The position numbers and the translations under genes were made by a program. A stretch of 64,000 nt of DNA from Lanius collurio. Its lineage: Eukaryota; Chordata; Aves; Passeriformes; Laniidae. The stretch's first letter is position 1. Every line of letters begins with the position of its first letter. Of this stretch, positions 25,231-37,800 are shown piece after piece. The notes beneath the pieces are model-generated. The model was not told where the DNA came from. It saw nothing but the letters and a program-made list of their open reading frames with translations, and made no database searches. The stretch spans positions 15,384,698-15,448,697 of the forward strand of contig JACBWW010000012.1 of assembly GCA_020086605.1 (NCBI GenBank), read 5' to 3'.

Positions 25231-28200
25231 GGTTATCAGTCAAGGATGAAGGGAGCAGGTGCAGCCCAGGGGTGCCTCCTGTAGTGTTTTAAAACAGAGT
25301 GGGTTGGGCTTTTTTTCATTTCTCACGTTTATTGATAGAGGTGCTCGTGGTCAATCCCCTTGAGGCTGGGTTTTCCACCCTTAAGGAGAGCGTTTTCAGT
25401 GTGCACCTGTTTGTCATCTAGGTGTAAAGTGGAAAGCAAACAAAAAAACCCCAGGTGTATTGTACTAGTCCTCGTTAAAACAAAATATACCAGCCTAGCA
25501 GTTTTGTAACCTAGATTGCTTAGCTAGGATGTTCAGGATTTTCTTTTCTTTTTTTTTTTTTTTTTTTTTTCACTATAAGAGGAAGTTAGGGGAAATCTGA
25601 GGGGTGAGATTCTTGAGGAGTGGAGTCCCTCCACAAGGAGCCACATAGCAAGGGCCAATGAGAACAAGTTGCACTAGGAGAGGTTTCATTGACATAAAAA
25701 AGAAAGTATGGAAGCATTGAGAGCTCATTGGAACAGCCTCCCTGGGGAAATTGCTGGAGGTTTTCAAGAGGGCATAGACAGGGGGCTAGTCTCATCTATG
25801 CTCTTCTTCCCACAGAAGGTTTGACAAGGTTCCTTCTCACCTGGAAAATTCAGGGATTCTACAGGCTTTCATTTCTGCCTGAAAATACAGCTTATTGCAA
25901 GGCATTGTTTTCATGAGATATAAAAATACTGTCTGGCAAGTTATTCTGCAGCTCTCCTTTATGAGTGTGTTTTTTCAGCCTGTTTTCTGATTATAGATTT
26001 AGTAAGAGGTGTGGCCAAATGCAGGACTACTAGTTCCTCAAATACTAAAATCTATAATTTTCCCTATAATTTTCTTAAGTACAGAGTTAAGTGTTCTCAT
26101 TCCATCTTCTTCCCTTTCTTATCCGTTTTGTGTTTTACTGACCACATTTATGCAAAATACAGTAAGGTTTAGTGCAAAAAGGAACTTGGGTCTTTTGATC
26201 TGCTATGTAGGGTGAAGTTCTTGTATTCTTCATAGCTTTGCTTTTTGGCTGTGCTCCTTTATAAGGTTAGTTGTTTTGAGTTTTCTTCTTTCAAAGTATA
26301 TTTTGTGATTTTTGTCTGAGCACAGGAAAGATCCACATTACACTAAGAGGTTTTACTGAATAAAGCTATATTTGTTCCATATTTGCCTAATGGATACCAT
26401 GAAAATGAAGAAGGAATTTCCATCAAAGTCTGCTTCAATTTGATGTTGAGACACAGTGGCATAACATGTATAGCCTAAAATTAATTTTTGTATCATGGCT
26501 TCAGGCTAAACTGTTCATGGATCAAATGCAAGTCTGAAGTATTCAGAGTGACATGCGTGATGAAAAGGAGGCTGAACTGGGCAGAACTATAGAAAATGTT
26601 GTTCCATACTTAAATCTACATGCCAAAGCCACTTATTCTGTAATGTAAGCCAAGATCTCTTCTAGCTAAACAAGATTCAAAAATGTCACTTAGAAGAATT
26701 ATTTTTTCACTGTTTGATAGTCCCTGTGATTGGCCCTCTTCAGATAGTCAATGGATTGTGTATTTCTGTTTCTTACTAATCTGTACAGTTCTACAAAAGG
26801 CATTTAAATGTACAAAGAAAGTACAGTAGTTAGTGAGGTCATGACTGCAGCTAAGACTTCATACATAGCAATTTTTGCTTTTTGCTTGTAGTGGCATTTT
26901 ACTTTCGGAGCCAGATATTAAAATTGGCCCGTTTTCTTCCTAGATGAGGAAGAGCAATTTCTTTCAATTGATGTTGATATATCCCAGACATATAAATTTT
27001 TGTATGATTAACTCTTGCCTCCCAAGATACTGTGCAGAAAATCAGTTCCCCTAAGTGAGATTGTTATATCCCTTTTTCTACTTTCACAAATCCCAATTCA
27101 ACATCCAGGTCCTCCTCTGCCTCAGTTTTTCTTACCTTTGGTGATATTTGCTCTGCATATCCCTTACTTCCCTCCTTTTACTTACCTTGTATGCCTTCCT
27201 TCCTAATCTCATCTAATGCTTGCTGTCTCTCCTTCCTGCCTGCCTTTTGCAGTTGATATTCTCTGAGAAGATCATAGCTCCTGTATATTATGTTAATATT
27301 ATTCCCTCCAGCTCATGCCTTTTTGTAGAGGCAGTATCAGATTAAGAAATTCAGGTCTCTGTTTCTGTGTCATAGTTTTTCATTGGTAACAAGACAGAAT
27401 CAGTTCATTCTCATTTTTCCTTGCTCTGAAGATGCTTTCATTCCTCTTCCTTTTGTCTCACATAAAGCTGTAATTTGCTGTCTCCCAACTCCTCTTCCCA
27501 CCTCCTGATTTTGATTCTTGCTTCTTTGCCTCTTCTTCTCATTTTTTTTCAAGTATATGTTGTAGGGATAGGCATTTGGATGTTGGTCATGCTTCTTACC
27601 TAAATTTTGCTCATTGCCGTACCTATTTTCATTTGACTATAGGCAAAGCTTTTTAATGCTTTATAATGCTTTATAATGTTGATTTTTTTTTCCCCGGGAA
27701 AAAACCCCAAAGATACAAATCTTTGATACGATCTGGTCTGTGAATTCCTCCATCGTTACTTTCACTCTGTTGAGGCAATACAGAGTAAGAACAGGAGTTA
27801 CTCTAGTCCTTTATTCTTCTGACTGGAGTGTACTTGATGCCTGTCAAAAGAGTACAAGAATAGGATAAAGTCAAAGTAGTGTTTTGTCTCAGCTTCCTGT
27901 AGCCTGTGGGTTGAACTTACATTGTTGCCTCTGATACGACTTGATGGGTTTCTTTTCAATTAATTTGTCTAATTGTTGCTTAAGCACATTTTGATTTTAG
28001 CATTCAAAATATTTTGAGGGAATGTTTAAATTTGTTGTCTAACATTCCATGAAAAAAAAAAAAAAAAAGCCCAAAACAATAAACCAACCTCCCTGCTGTT
28101 TCTCGGTGCATTTTTTTCACCCTTTCTCCCCTGCTTATATGATTAAATTATGATCCTATCACTCACATCTTTTATTTTGCGCATAAATTTGTGTTCTTTA

Positions 28201-29816
28201 CTATCTCTTTCTACCATCACTTCTTTTGTCATACATTTATTCTCTTTTCAATCTCACAATGTTTCCTTTGACATGGAGTGACCGGAATGGTGCACAGTAT
28301 TACAGTTGCATTATTAATTTTGTATCCTTGTGCATTGTTTTCTTCTGTTTCATAATGATTCCTACAATCTATTTGCGTTTTTAACCACTGCTTAGCACTG
28401 AGTGAAGTTCTGAGTACTCTCCAGAATGACTCAGCTTTTCTGAGAAAGGATAGATGCTTTAGCATCTGCCATTATGTACCTAATGTGGTGTTTTTTCCCC
28501 TGTGATTTAACAGCATTTAATTTCACAGGCGGTTTACTATATACACAAGAGAAATCCTTGCACAGTTTTCTGTAGTAGGCTTTCACAAACCAGAGTATTT
28601 GTATCACTGGCTGTGGAAAATTGCCAGGCTTGCTGTGGAGAATTGTTGAGGCTGGTTGAGCCAACGTGAGGTGAGGCACTTGCTTGCCTCACACCTGGCT
28701 AGAGCAAAGCTTAATGACTCAGTACGTGGGGTGAAGGACAGGTCTCACAGCCCAGTGTTGTCTCAGTGAAGCACAGATGAGCACTGACACCTCTGTACAG
28801 GGGGGTTGACTCTGGGATGTGAATCCCCCTTACCCAGGTATAACAGGCCTTGATAGAAGTATGAATCTGGTTGTTTGAGGAGACAATGATGTATGGTTTT
28901 AACATGCTGATGGGAGTAGAAGATTAGGCAGAGGTCAGACAGCCTTTCCTGCTGCTTTGACTTTTTGGGGGTGGAAGCAGTGCTGAAGTGTCAAGGTTCT
29001 ATTCTGCCTTTGATTCATCTGTAAGTCCTCTAGCTCATCTTGAGCAAAGGTAACCATATCCCTCATTATCCTTCTTTTATGTGTGAAAAAAGCTACCCAT
29101 CAATATCAAAATGAGAAAGGGGCTGCCCTCCACCTATGACAGCAACAAGATTTGACCAATTATATTTGACTATGGTCCCACCTGCATTTACCCAAAAATA
29201 AAACATTGACATTTGGAATCCTCCATGTAGACAATGACAATGTGACGATATGTTCACGGACAAGTTGATGGGTTTGCTCCTCTCTCCTCCCCAAAACAGG
29301 TAGGTGTTTTTTGGTAAGATTTGTGACTTTGTCTGTGTCAGAGCATATCCTGAAACCGAGCTAATTAACAGTGGAGTTAAGCTTAGTGAAAAGCTGAATT
29401 TGTTACTTTAGCTTGAATTGTTAATTTAGTTTAATTAGTCGCTAGCTAGCCTTGATAAATTTATCATTCATACAGTAAGTGCATTTATCAATGGCTCTTC
29501 CAAATCCTTTTTTCTGTTGCTTCAATAAACCAGACCAGTCATGAATCCATGATTGTGAAAGTTATTATTGAACGTGACTAGACTTATAGGGCCAAATTAG
29601 TTACAATGAGAAATTCAGCCTAACTGCACCCAGCCCCTCTGAACTCTGAGGACTAGCTGAAATGCAAAGGGGATTATTTTCTCCCAAATTTTGTAATCTA
29701 ATGCAGCACTAGCTCTTCTCCTTATTATTTCTTGCCATTTTTAGGGTTTTTTCTGAGTTTCTACAGTAGGTGACCACTTCATTTAGAAGCAGAAGTTGGA
29801 TATGCTGTTTCAGGTT
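25231..29816. other. Intergenic, mostly unannotated
   Basis: AT-rich sequence with a 22-T run at 25549-25570, a probable CR1 fragment just after it, and a poly-A run near 28052-28068. No exon of either flanking gene and no RNA gene could be supported. Open frames are short and lack recognisable domains. Confidence 0.65.
25580..25835 (+). mobile_element. CR1 LINE fragment, sense
   Basis: Contains CATTGGAACAGCCTCC, CTGGGGAAATTGCTGGAGGT, TTTCAAGAGGGCATAGACAG and a GAAGGTTTGACAAGGT stretch, matching the order of the CR1 3' region. Diverged, truncated at both ends and noncoding. Confidence 0.7.
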
Positions 29817-30798
29817 TGTTGTGGTTTGACACAACTAAGCGTCAAGCATCTAAAATATCAATTATTTTATAAGGAAAACAAAATAAGAGAAATATTGAGG
29901 AAAACTAGATAGCTGCAAGGCAAAAAACCAGGTTCACACTTAAACAGTTGCAGTACCAGGAGAAAAAGTTTATTACTAACAGAATTAAAAGTTAAAAGAT
30001 ATAACAAGAAATGAAAACACGCACACCCTCCTCCCTGCTCTCTTCTTCTCAGCGTTTTACTCTTTTTAACTAGCACAAAAGATAACACAATATAGGATTC
30101 TAGTCAGTGTTACAGTTCTTTAAAAAAAAAGTCTCTTACTTATGCTTAAGGAAAAAAAAAAAAGGGTTTCTTCTTCTTGCTTCACATGGTTTCTCAAGCT
30201 GCCCCCAACAACAGACCCGCCCGGAAAGAAACAATCTGCTGTGGTGTAATACATCTCTTCTATGAAAAAATATCAGTTTTTTTCACACTGCCACACCTGG
30301 GCCATCACATGGGGTTATCTACCTTTTTTAAGGATGGGTCACTTTGGCCTGAACACAAAGGCTTTTTCTGCTACAAAATCCTTAAAAGCCTCTCACTGCT
30401 TCTATATATATATCTTGGCATAGGCACTCTCTCTTCACAAACTTCATGGGCCACACGTAAGTCTTCCATCCCCCCATGTACTTCAAATGGATTGAAGAGA
30501 CAAACAGTTTGAGATATTACAGTTTCTTACCACCACATGCCAGAAGTATTTTTAAGCTCCGCGTGAGGAACGCGGCACCGCCCCTTTTCTTGACCGCCAT
30601 TTCCAGCTCTGTCTCACATGGCTCACTCTCTCTGACTCCGAAACTCTATGTTGAAAAATGGTCTTATTCAGGCTTTATGGTGAAAAAAATCTCGCTCTTT
30701 TTGTCCTGCTAGCTGCATGGTGGTTTAGCTTGAAGTGTGCTGGCTGCAGAAAGGAGGCTCCTGCCGGCTCCCTTCGGGTCCATGTGGAGAACGAGGAG

Positions 30799-30830
30799 GG
30801 CGGGAGGGGCGGGGGGGGGGGGGAAGGGGG
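30799..30830 (+). repeat. G-rich tract, G-quadruplex-prone
   Basis: Runs of G including more than ten consecutive G on the plus strand, inside the LTR. Several G-runs of three or more are separated by one to three bases, which fits a four-stranded fold. Confidence 0.7.
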
Positions 30831-30881
30831 GTGCCCGCTGGTCCCAAGAAGACGCTCTGGAAAGATTTTTTTGCTGTGTGC

Positions 30882-30985
30882 CAGTCCATGGCTGGGTCCA
30901 GCTGTCTGGCAGTCCATGGCTGGGTTTAGCAGTCCATGGCAGGGTCCAGCTGTCTGGCAGTCAATGGCTGAGTTTAGCTGCCTGG
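30882..30985. repeat. Minisatellite in LTR, about four units
   Basis: CAGTCCATGGCTGGG-like units occur four times in alternation: long units of about 28 bp (with TCCAGCTGTCTGG) and short units of about 19 bp (with TTTAG). The last copy has CAGTCAATGG. Confidence 0.85.
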
Positions 30986-31241
30986 GCTCTGGGATGGTTC
31001 CTCCCCAGCGGCCCAGGGTCCGTGCTGCGGCATCAGGAAGAGGGGAAGGGGGCTGGGGCTTTGGCCCGGCCCGACCCGGCCTGGCCCGGCAGGGCATGGA
31101 GGCTCCAAGGCTGCCCCCACCTCCCTCAGGCGGGCTGGAACAAGAGGAACTCCCGCCTTTCTGTGCGGTTTAAATGTGTAAATTTTGAGAAGTGCCACTG
31201 GTCTAAAAATCTGTCTATCAACTCAGATTCAACCCACTACA

Positions 31242-33288
31242 AGGTTTCATAGTGGCCTCGCCCTATACCATTTTAAGAACCAGGGTCCCATACATTTTAC
31301 CAATGGTTACTTTTTCCTCTACTTGTTAAAGAAGAGCCCTGTGGGAAACTTTATGTACTGTATTGAACCGTCTTCCAGATTTCTACTTTCTTATGAGTGA
31401 CATAAGAGACTATCCTTTCCCTAGTGCTCTCCTTTTACAAGTTGCTTTCCAAACCTTCTATATGAGATGCTGTTCATATTTTGACACTAATGCTTAGCCA
31501 GGACAGTGTCCTCTCATTGCTGCCATGGCCTGTGTTGTTTCATGTCTAGTCAGACTATAGGTAATCTCTTCCTATTTTTATCTCCAAGTACAGCAAGAAT
31601 TTTGGTAGTTGTCACTGCTGTAAAATAAATAAAACTAATCATTGTATTGGCCCTCTCCCCCTTCATGGCATTTGTATTATTTTGGTCATTGAAATATGTT
31701 GAATAATCTCTTTATTCTACATTAAAAAATTGTAGGTTTGTGTTTTCTAGTTTGATTCAGTACAGTAACTATCAGGTTAATTTCTTTTAGACATGTGATG
31801 GTTAGTATTTTGAAGGCTTGGGGAGATCTAGGACTTAGAGGCATGGAGCGAAGTGGCAAGAAGCTAAGAAAGGTAAAGTAGCTCTCTAAGGAATGGCTGC
31901 TCTTTGTTCAGAACATCACTGAATATCAATATCTGTTTCATCAATAACTTGTTGAACCTGTATACACAAGTGTTAAATGGATTCTGCAATAGTGTAGGCA
32001 AATGTTGCCTGTATTTTTCAGCTATGTAGGAGCAACTCCTTATATCTATATTTATGGGTCTGGTTTACTTGGCTGTTCCAGAGCAAACCTGTTTATATTC
32101 TCTAGTGCATAAAATGTTTGTTTAAACAGACTAACTGATCTTGGCTTATTTTTTGTGCAAAGTATCACAAATTTGTTGTTACATAGGTTAAGTATTGTAT
32201 TTTCAGGCCTGAACTCCTACCTATTGATTATATTAAAGTCTTTTTGCTACAAAATTAAACTTTCCCTGATTGAAGGTTTCTGAATATGAACCCAGACCTC
32301 TGATCGCTGCATGGTACTTTTATGAAAATAAAAAGGCAGGGGAATCACAGGAGCAAATAAAGCCTTTAAGTTTATATATGGTATTTTAATTTTTAATACG
32401 CTAGAAATCCCTTCTATTCATAGGGCTTTGGATTTATTAAACAATTTGAAAAAAGGAATCAATTATATTATACCACTAGATGTCCATCTATGGTTAGATT
32501 GAAGCTAGAATTTTTTGCCTGGTTAAAGGAGCAGAAATAGAAAAAATACATTTTTAGTTTGGCTCTGGTTTAGCTATGAGTGTCTGTGTTGAAGTTACTC
32601 GAGTTAGTTTTGTTTTTCAAGTTTTCTTGACTCTGTCACAGAGATTTAGATTTGGTTTTTATAGTGAAACATCCAGTCTGGTCAAAAACTAGAGAAATAG
32701 CGGTATGAAATATAAAATCATGTTACTATATATTCTGTAGGTTTTTTTTTTAGTAAGTAACACAGTTTCAGCAGAGATTATTGCAGTCCTCTAAAATTCT
32801 TAGTTAGTTTATTGCAAAAAGTAATGTGATTTTCTAAAAGCAAAGTGTTCCTCCTAACACTTTTGAAACACTGGTTTTCAGCTTTCTAGGCTGTAATTTG
32901 TGACATCTGTTTAGAAACAAACAGTCATGGTGACAGGGACTGTGATCCTTACTATAGAAAGAGGGAAGAAAAGAGAGAAATATATCTTGATAACAATATA
33001 TCAAAATATTTAAAATGGCTTCAGTTAATTTTCTCTGTTTCAAGGACTGAAAAGTTATTAAATGCTCAAGCGTGTCTCTGTTGTCTGTTGAAAAACATTT
33101 CTGCAAAGAAAGCCCTATTCCCTATAGGATATCAATTTTTTTTACCAGAAGCAACCCCTAAAGGATTAATATTGGCTGATTTTTTATTTCCTTTTTGAAG
33201 AAAAATTAAAATTAAGACTCTATGCATTGGGTGAGAGGGGCCTTTTGTTAGTGTTTTTTTGGTGCTATTTATTTTCTCATTTCCAATG
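31242..33288. other. Intergenic, no feature seen
   Basis: AT-rich sequence between the two LTRs. I found no exon, RNA gene or recognisable repeat. Confidence 0.6.
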
Positions 33289-33919
33289 GTGTAGGGGTTT
33301 GCCAGGCCCCGGTCTTGTTTAGATAAAGACAGCTGCAACATCTCCAGATACGGGGTCTGACAAACTCCCTGCCCTGACAGGGAGGCCTGGAGATAAGGAA
33401 GTAGCACTATCTCCCTCCAGGCCCCTCTTGGGAAAACAAAGAGCCTTTTTAGTTAGGAAAGATAGATCTAAGATCCTCTAGGAAACTGTATGTAAAATAC
33501 CCTAATACCCATTGGTTTCTCACCCTTGTACGCCCACCTCTGTAACCCCATAAAAGAGACCCCTCTGCCCCGAGTCGGGGAGGATATCGTCTCTGGTCAC
33601 CCCTTCGTGGAAGATGCTGAAATAAAGCTGCTTCTGCGGAACCACGAGAGAGTTTCCTCCTCTCTCTCTATCCGGGCCTGGCCAGGGGGGTTCTGCCTCG
33701 CAGAGCAGAGCTGAAATCACTGCACTAAGAGCTGACAGCCTGCTGAGCCAGGCATCCTCTGCAGGCAGCCCCGGCCGAAGGCTGAGAGAAGCCACGACCC
33801 CCTGGGAGACGGTTCCTCATGGGATCACCTCTCTGGGCTCGCTACGGCTTCTTGGGTCTGAGCCTCTGACCCCATCCAGCCGGGCCGGGGGAAACCCCCC
33901 GACCAAAATAACAACTTTA
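33289..33919 (+). mobile_element. Solo LTR with TATA-like and poly-A signals
   Basis: Compact GC-rich block in AT-rich DNA, laid out like an LTR. The U3 region starts near GTGTAGGGGTTTGCCAGGC. A CATAAAAGAG box lies at about 33548 and an AATAAA at about 33621. A GC-rich U5-like part follows and ends in CCGACCAAAATAACAACTTTA. CAATG occurs just outside both ends (33284-33288 and 33920-33924), a possible 5-bp target duplication. The ends are not a clean TG...CA pair, so the boundaries could shift by a few bases. There is no retroviral coding sequence. Confidence 0.7.
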
Positions 33920-34068
33920 CAATGAAGGTATTTCAATTAGTATGAATGATGTTATTTGCAAGAAACTTGAATTTAATCAACCAAGTCCTTTATTGAAACA
34001 GCCTGTTGTGCCATCAAATTTGTAATCCCAGGTAAATCAAAATTTCAAACTCTAGACGCATTCCTCCT

Positions 34069-34845
34069 TGTGGTGGGTTGGCTTCAGCTGGCAGCCAAGC
34101 TCTCACACTTCTACCTCCACATCACAGCAGGGTTGGGGGAGGAACAGAGAAAACAGAAGAACAGGAGTGAGAAAACTCATGAGTCAAAATAAAGTCAAGG
34201 AAATCATTCACCAATCACTGTTCACAAAACAGACTTCAGCTGGGGTATTTAAATCAATTTATTGCCCATTAACATAAACATTTAATTAGTGATTTGAGCA
34301 TTGGGAAACAAAGATAACAAGCATTTAAACACTTTGTGAAAACACTTCTCTTCCCCCTTTTCCAGGCTTAACTTAACTTCAGACACCTCTCCTCCCCTCT
34401 TGTTACTGGTACAAGTTATGGGTGGTACTTTAAGAGAGGGTGATGTATGATGTCAGTATGTAGCAGTTTCTCTTTGCTGCTCCTTGTTTCTCTATTCTTC
34501 TGCTGCGTTTATTTGTGTGTTTTGCTCAGATGTGTGCTCTCTGCTGACTGTAGTCCCTTTGGGGTTGTACCTGCTGCAGCATGGAGTGCCTTCCTACTGT
34601 GACCCTGTTGCTCTTTTGATACCATTCACTGGTCCTCTCAGTCTTAGGTTTTTTTGCCCTTTCTTAACATTATTTTCAGAGAGGTGTGACAAACTTTGGC
34701 TGGCTCAGCTTTAGGCTGCAGTGGGTCCATTGCTGGGTCAGCTGTGTTTGACACAGGGCAGCCCCATACCTCTTTTCACTGAGGCCACTTCTGCAACCCC
34801 ACCACCACTGCCAAAATTCTGTTCTTTATATCTACTGTACTCATA
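34069..34845 (+). mobile_element. Old ERVL-type LTR, diverged
   Basis: Starts TGTGGTGGGTTGGCTTCAGCTGG, a form common to avian ERVL LTRs that I recall. It continues with a AATTTATTGCCCATTAA stretch, then CTTCCCCCTTTTCCAGGCTTAAC, then CTGCTGCAGCATGG-like repeats, then a C-rich end near ACCCCACCACCACTGCC. The 3' end is unclear and there is no target duplication I can prove. It is probably related to the LTR at 29.8 kb but much more decayed. Confidence 0.6.
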
Positions 34846-37800
34846 AAGGGATCAGCTTGAAGAAAAATAAGAGATTATTACAAATAAGGATTTTTCCTCC
34901 TCAGGCAACTCAGTAAAACTAAGGCAGTCAGTTGGACTGGATTAGTTACTGCTTGATATTACATATATGAGGCACAACTGAAAATCTGTTGGAGGGTAGC
35001 AAGACCCATATAGAGGATACATGGATTTCAAGTTCCCTTTCTAGGATTATCCTCTTCTATTTGCAGAGGGTGGACCCTGGAGTGCAGTTTATGGGTTAAA
35101 CTAAAGCTACAGCTGCAGAAGGAAGCGCTCTCTGCTGCCTCAGTTGATATTGCTGAACGTGGCAGGGAAGACCCTTGTTGAAGACCCTTATTGGTGATCA
35201 AGGGGACATAGGTCAGAAACCACTGATGCCTCCTGAGGGTTGTCCTTCATGTACTGGTGGTATGTTCCTGTGGCTGTTCTCATGAAAGTTTGGGTATTAA
35301 GAGTGTTGCCTTCTCCTGTTGGAAGGAGGTTTGTGTAAGAATGTATTTTTGCCATTTTGCCAGCAAAACTGAGGTTCCGAACGTGATGTGTATCAGCTGC
35401 ACTGTGCCGAGTACTGCGTGAAAGCAATTCTAGATAGTGAGATCAGTGAGAAGGTAAAACTGCTTTGTGCGTTTTGCATTGAGGGTAATGTACATGGGGT
35501 AACTGTTCATTAAGTTTGAGCTTGACCTTCCCAAACAGGAATTTTGTTTGCATGTTGTACTCTTAATTGAGACTGTGTCTTTCAGGTACATGATTTGTCT
35601 CTCTTGACTACCTTCTTCATGCCCTCCCACACCGTTCCGCAAATCTCACATTGCACTCAGGTTCTGATTGCTCTCTGATTTGGTAGCAAGTTTAACACTT
35701 CTAATAAATATAGATCAAAAAGGGTTAAATATCAACTTTTATCTAAGTATGGAAATGCCCAACAATGGGGAAAGTTTGAAGAACGTTCACATCTGCTGGA
35801 CTTGATTAAAAAGGTCAGCTCTGTGGACTGTGGAATGGCTGAGTTTTTTGGGAAATCCTTGGGATTGCAGTAATGGTTTCTGTGGATTATAAGTAAGATG
35901 GTTTGATCCAGGACTGGGTAGTTTATCCTCCTGCCAGTACTGCTAAAAAAGTTGGTCTGTAAACATTCTGATTATTTTGCTTGATGTGTTTACTCTAATT
36001 AAAAACTAAAATATTGTTTTAAAATAACACTTCTCAATTAAAGTACATTCATGCAGAATTTCATCAAATAACCATACTCTTTATAACTGTCTTCCAGGGT
36101 GAGGAAGATATTGGATGCTTGAGGAACCTTTTCCTTCACGAATGAACTTCATTACTCTATTAATGACATCCAACTGAATTTTGGAGATAGCTTTGTGGTA
36201 ATAATATTTTCATATCCTTCGGCTAAATAATCTAGGTGAAAAGAGCAAATGTGTATGAAGGAATGGGGAAATGTGTATGAAAGAATGAGGAAAAACTACT
36301 CAGAAGGATTGTAATGGGAGGATGGAGTGCAATTGCTCCAAGAGTGTTTAGACCCATCTTGGTCACTTCTCTGAGAAAGTTTTTCCTCATGAATTGACAC
36401 AGAGAACTGATAGAGTTTGGAGTAGACACCAAGTGTACATCTTCATCTTTCCCCAGTCTTTTCCTGTGTACATAAACACACTTGTGCTCAGTCAAGCCAG
36501 TTTTTACTACAAATTTTTTCCATTTTTAAGTCAAATGACATAATTTCATCAATCATCAAATTACATGATTTGTTTGAGTTTTTATTTTTCAAGGAGGCCA
36601 AACACATTATTGTAAGCAGTAAGTAGGCAGGCAGCAGGCGGATTCCCCCATGAGTGCTAAAATAATGCCATTTATATTGCACAGGAATGCAGCAGGAAAA
36701 AAAAATGCTATTGAAGTCCTGAGAACACCAATGTGTACGTAATGGTGGACCTCATTCAGTTATTGCATATCTTAAATTTTTAATTTACTCTTGAAAATTT
36801 CACTAGGATTAAGTTGTTCATGGACATAAGTGTTTGTACACTATGAAATTATAGGTGCGCTACATTTGAATCCCTTAACCTAACCACAACTCTCCAGCTA
36901 TTAATAAAAAACTGCATGCAAAAAAATCTAGTCAGTTTTTCAAATGAAAAACTCACTATGATTTTTTGTTTCTGCAAATAACCAGAGTTTCCCTTTAGTC
37001 CTGTGGGATGGGACACTTATGCAGTATTTAACTGTGTGATAAAATAACACTGAATAAAGTCTAGTATGTAATAGGTTTTATAATCTGCACTGTTACAGCA
37101 TGTCTGCTCTGAGTTACCAAAATAAAAAGGCCAAATACAATCAGAAGGAATTAAGAACAGAAAACCCTGACCTGGAAATGTCACTTCTGTTCTTGCTGTC
37201 ATATCCTATAACCTTTCCACATGCTAATGGCTTTGCATGTGACTGTCTCATTTTCATTATGTTTTTACTTATACACTAAATTTTTTAAAGTTAAAAGGCA
37301 ATAAGGTATTTGATTTTCAAAGAAATTGCATCTGCCTCAGACAAGTAAACAGAATGATGACATGAAAATGTCCCTCAGAACAAAGACAATTCCTGTGCTT
37401 TGTTTATTTTTAAAGTTCTGCAGGCAAGGAAGTTGGCAGTGTACATGGTCTGGAAAATAGAAGCTGGACCTCCAACAGTATTGGTGGATGAACATTTCTT
37501 TGACTATTTTGCTGTCTGAAAACAAAGAAGCAGTTTAGAACTGGAACTGGAGCAGCCTGGAAGTTATAACTGTTTTGGGCAAAAATCCCCAGTGTTTCTT
37601 GCAGGAAATTGTCTTTTTGCTGTGTTTTAAAAGTGATATGTGCATATGCTTTTTTTAAAGTGGATCCTGTCGTTAGAGCTGAATTTCAGGCTCTCTGCAA
37701 TGATCTTTAACTAGAGTCCTAAGAGGAATCCTTGTGTTCTGTATGAAGATAAATTTTTCAGATCCCTGGTTTATCAAAATTTTTTCAAATAATTTTTCCA

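Larger units (their letters stand above)
29817..31241 (+). mobile_element. Solo LTR of ERVL type, 1425 bp, with 5-bp target duplication
   Basis: Starts TGTTGTGGTTTGACACAAC and ends CAACCCACTACA, so it has TG...CA ends. The 5-mer AGGTT lies directly on both sides (29812-29816 and 31242-31246) and fits a target-site duplication. The TGTGGTTTGAC-like start and the internal order (a TTTATTACT stretch, a C-rich block, then GC-rich minisatellite-bearing sequence) resemble the avian ERVL LTRs that I recall. No gag, pol or env frame lies next to it, so it is a solo LTR. Open frames of up to 171 codons in its GC-rich half are incidental. Orientation is inferred from the family pattern and is uncertain. 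Confidence 0.75.

Noticed and set aside
30658..31252. Two 171-codon plus-strand frames and a 140-codon minus-strand frame
   Set aside because: They lie in the GC-rich, repetitive half of an LTR, are low in complexity and show no known domain.
35188..35642. Two adjacent minus-strand frames of 79 and 70 codons
   Set aside because: I considered a processed pseudogene, but no family was recognised in any frame and there is no poly-A tail or target duplication.
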